Shown: positions 62,272 through 64,000 of the stretch, in pieces | Position numbering within the stretch: position 1 is the first letter of the stretch | How the letters are laid out: each line of letters starts with the position of its first letter | Assembly: GCF_018279165.1 (NCBI RefSeq) | Contig: NZ_CP047289.1 | Span: 310,001 to 374,000, forward strand | DNA: 64,000 nt | Direction: 5' to 3' | Source of the DNA: Falsirhodobacter algicola | Lineage (GTDB): Bacteria > Pseudomonadota > Alphaproteobacteria > Rhodobacterales > Rhodobacteraceae | Notes under the pieces: model-generated | Database searches by the model: none | What the model was told of the DNA's origin: nothing | What the model saw: the letters and a program-made list of their open reading frames with translations, nothing else | Program-made: the position numbers and the translations under genes

Positions 62272-63671
62272 ACGACGCAGGCACCACCTTCCTTGCGGCG
62301 CTGGAGGCGCGGCTTCCCCCAGATACCCTACGCGCGCCCGAGCCGCGCCATCTGAGCGAGCCGCGCGGCAAGTTTCCGGGCCGCGCCGCCGCCGTGGCCC
62401 TGCCGCGCAGCGCCGCCGAGGTGTCCACCATCCTTGCCGCCTGCCATGCCGCGCGGGTGGCGGTGGTGCCGGTCGGCGGCGGTACCGGCCTCGTGGGCGG
62501 GCAGGTGATGACGGACGGCCCCCTGCCGCTGCTGTTGTCGACCGAGCGGATGACCGCGATCCGCGCCGTGCACCCTTCGGAAAACGTGCTCGTGGCCGAG
62601 GCGGGGGCGATCCTTGCCGATGTGCAGGCGGCCGCCGAAGGGGCGGGGCGGCTCTTTCCGCTCTCGCTCGCCTCCGAAGGGTCGGCGCGGATCGGGGGGC
62701 TTTTGTCCACCAATGCGGGCGGGCTGAACGTGCTGCGCTATGGCACCGCGCGCGAGCTGTGTCTGGGGGTGGAGGCGGTTCTGGCCGACGGCTCGGTGAT
62801 GAACGGGCTGCGGCGGCTGCGCAAGGACAACACCGGCTATGACCTGCGCCATCTGCTGATCGGGGCGGAGGGCACGCTCGGGATCATCACCGCCGCCAGC
62901 CTGAAGCTGCTGCCGCGCCCCGCCGCCTATGCGACCGCGATCCTGACCGTGCCGCATCCCGAGGCCGCGCTGGCGCTGCTGGGCCGTGCGGGCGCGCATG
63001 CCCCCGGCCTCGTGGAGGCGTTCGAGCTGATCTCCGGCGAAAGCCTGCGCTTTCTGGCCGAGACGATGCCCGACCTGCGCCGCCCCGTGCCAAAGGCCGA
63101 GTGGTTGGTGCTGATGGAACTGGGCCTGCCGCCCGGCCTCGACGGCACGGCGCTCTTGGAGGCGATCTTTGCCGATGGGGCGGAGCGGGGGCTGGTGGAG
63201 GACGGCGTTCTGGCCCAATCCGAGGCGCAGCGGCAGGACATCTGGACCCTGCGCGAATCGATCCCCGAGGCGAACCGCCGCATCGGCGCCATCGCGAGCC
63301 ATGATGTCGCGCTGCCGCTGTCGCATGTCGCGACCTTCATCGAGGAGGCGGCGGCGGCGCTGCGACCCTTTGGCATCCGCATCAACTGTTTCGGGCATCT
63401 GGGCGACGGAAACCTGCATTTCAACGTCTTTCCGGCGGCGGGCCGGGTGCGGGGCGATTACGCCGATGCCGCGGCGGACATCACGCGCATCGTGCACGAT
63501 CTGGTGGCCGCGCATGAGGGCAGCTTCAGCGCCGAACATGGCGTGGGGCGGCTGAAGGTGGCCGATCTGGAACGCTATGGGGATCCGGTGAAACTGGCGG
63601 CGATGCGGGCGATCAAGGCCGCGCTCGATCCGCATGGGATACTCAATCCCGGCGCCGTCCTGCGGATGTGA
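62268..63671 (+). CDS. FAD-linked oxidase (D-2-hydroxyacid / glycolate oxidase GlcD-like)
   Basis: A 467-residue flavoprotein of the VAO/PCMH family that oxidises a D-2-hydroxy acid such as D-lactate, D-2-hydroxyglutarate or glycolate. The FAD-binding part has VVPVGGGTGLVGGQV and LFPLSLASEGSARIGG, then GGLNVLRYGTARE. The C-terminal substrate domain has NCFGHLGDGNLHFNVFP, with metal-binding His, and FSAEHGVGRLK. There is no covalent-FAD Cys. It is the last gene of the overlapping chain from ctaB. Substrate is unresolved. Confidence 0.92.
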   Translation: MNDAGTTFLAALEARLPPDTLRAPEPRHLSEPRGKFPGRAAAVALPRSAAEVSTILAACHAARVAVVPVGGGTGLVGGQVMTDGPLPLLLSTERMTAIRAVHPSENVLVAEAGAILADVQAAAEGAGRLFPLSLASEGSARIGGLLSTNAGGLNVLRYGTARELCLGVEAVLADGSVMNGLRRLRKDNTGYDLRHLLIGAEGTLGIITAASLKLLPRPAAYATAILTVPHPEAALALLGRAGAHAPGLVEAFELISGESLRFLAETMPDLRRPVPKAEWLVLMELGLPPGLDGTALLEAIFADGAERGLVEDGVLAQSEAQRQDIWTLRESIPEANRRIGAIASHDVALPLSHVATFIEEAAAALRPFGIRINCFGHLGDGNLHFNVFPAAGRVRGDYADAAADITRIVHDLVAAHEGSFSAEHGVGRLKVADLERYGDPVKLAAMRAIKAALDPHGILNPGAVLRM

Positions 63672-63674
63672 AAA

Positions 63675-63696
63675 GGGCCGCCCCGAAGGGCGGCCC
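63675..63696 (-). terminator. Intrinsic terminator of tig (minus strand)
   Basis: GGGCCGCCC and GGGCGGCCC form a perfect 9-bp stem with a CGAA/TTCG tetraloop. Read on the minus strand it is followed by TTTT, giving a proper terminator just after the tig stop. It may also stop transcripts from the convergent oxidase gene. Confidence 0.85.
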
Positions 63697-63707
63697 GATC
63701 AGACGGC

Positions 63708-64000
63708 TCAGATTTCGTCCAGCGCGTCGATGGAGGTCTGAAGTTCGTCCTTGGACACTTCTTTCTCCGTGACGGTCGCGCCCGAGACGATGTGGTCGAC
63801 GACCTTGTCTTCGAAGAGCGGCGCGCGCAGTTGCTGCTGCATCTGCGGGTTCTTCTGCACGAACTCGAAGAAGGCGCGTTCCTGACCCGGATATTGACGG
63901 GCTTGGTTCAGAACCGCCTGCGTCATTTCCTGATCGGTCACTTGCACGTCGGCCTTGCGACCGATTTCGGCGAGCAGCAGGCCCAGACGCACGCGGCGTT
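63708..64000 (-). CDS. tig: Trigger factor, C-terminal part (5' end off window)
   Basis: The ribosome-associated chaperone and peptidyl-prolyl isomerase. Only the last 96 or so residues are present, beginning [20 protein letters not shown], followed by [40 protein letters not shown] and the [17 protein letters not shown] tail, which match the C-terminal domain of alphaproteobacterial trigger factors. The frame is open to the end of the window. It is convergent with the FAD oxidase and followed by a good terminator. Confidence 0.94.
   Translation of the reverse strand, partial: RRVRLGLLLAEIGRKADVQVTDQEMTQAVLNQARQYPGQERAFFEFVQKNPQMQQQLRAPLFEDKVVDHIVSGATVTEKEVSKDELQTSIDALDEI

Overview
The window is GC-rich chromosomal DNA from an alphaproteobacterium, most likely a member of the Rhodobacterales (Rhodobacteraceae/Paracoccaceae). 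This rests on the C4-pathway 5-aminolevulinate synthase, the tldD / ctaB / SURF1 / thrC / M16-peptidase neighbourhood, the RF2 variant, and overall gene content. The genus cannot be fixed from the sequence alone. No phage genes, insertion sequences, CRISPR arrays or rRNA were seen. The two edge genes, guaB at the left and tig at the right, run off the window.

Left part (1-20147), housekeeping: IMP dehydrogenase (C-terminal part), a small glycine-zipper lipoprotein, the SelO AMPylase, two identical tandem tRNA-Asp genes with a clear sigma-70 promoter and an intrinsic terminator, an exported Mn-type superoxide dismutase, an M20 dipeptidase, hemA, a RodZ-like HTH membrane protein, ispG, a DsbA-like oxidoreductase, an aminotransferase, amiC, PBP1A, RF2, and an fdhD / YdeP-type formate-dehydrogenase-like / mobA molybdoenzyme group.

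Middle part (20212-48989), a large exopolysaccharide/capsule locus of about 29 kb on both strands. It holds nucleotide-sugar genes: a Gfo/Idh dehydrogenase, two DegT aminotransferases and two left-handed beta-helix acyltransferases for acylated amino sugars, UDP-xylose synthase, two ManC paralogues, and a GDP-mannose 3,5-epimerase. It also holds a WbaP-like initiating phosphoglycosyltransferase, a WecG/TagA transferase, five other glycosyltransferases, a Wzx-like flippase, a Wzy/O-antigen-ligase-type polymerase, and a Wzc-like co-polymerase whose ATPase P-loop has lost its lysine. A secreted beta-helix protein, a PhyH-type dioxygenase, a Crp/Fnr regulator and a LuxR-type regulator with a degenerate receiver complete it. 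No Wza-type outer-membrane exporter is present. The right end is interleaved with tRNA-Leu(UAA) and tRNA-Arg(UCU), each convergent with and only 4 bp from a sugar-nucleotide gene.

Right part (48994-64000), housekeeping again: a GNAT enzyme, a 53-residue Pmp3/YqaE protein, an alpha/beta-hydrolase-fold protein with Gly at the nucleophile position, a threonine/serine dehydratase, an MsbA-type ABC exporter, an acyl-CoA synthetase, tldD, then a tightly overlapped run ctaB / 30-residue protein / unknown membrane protein / SURF1 / thrC / M16 peptidase / GNAT / FAD oxidase, and trigger factor. The ctaB-SURF1 run sits where related bacteria carry the aa3 cytochrome c oxidase operon, but the structural subunits and Cox11 are absent.

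In working terms, the centre of the window is a Wzx/Wzy-type polysaccharide factory predicted to supply GDP-mannose, GDP-L-galactose, UDP-xylose and acylated amino sugars. It is flanked by ordinary cell-envelope, haem and amino-acid genes.
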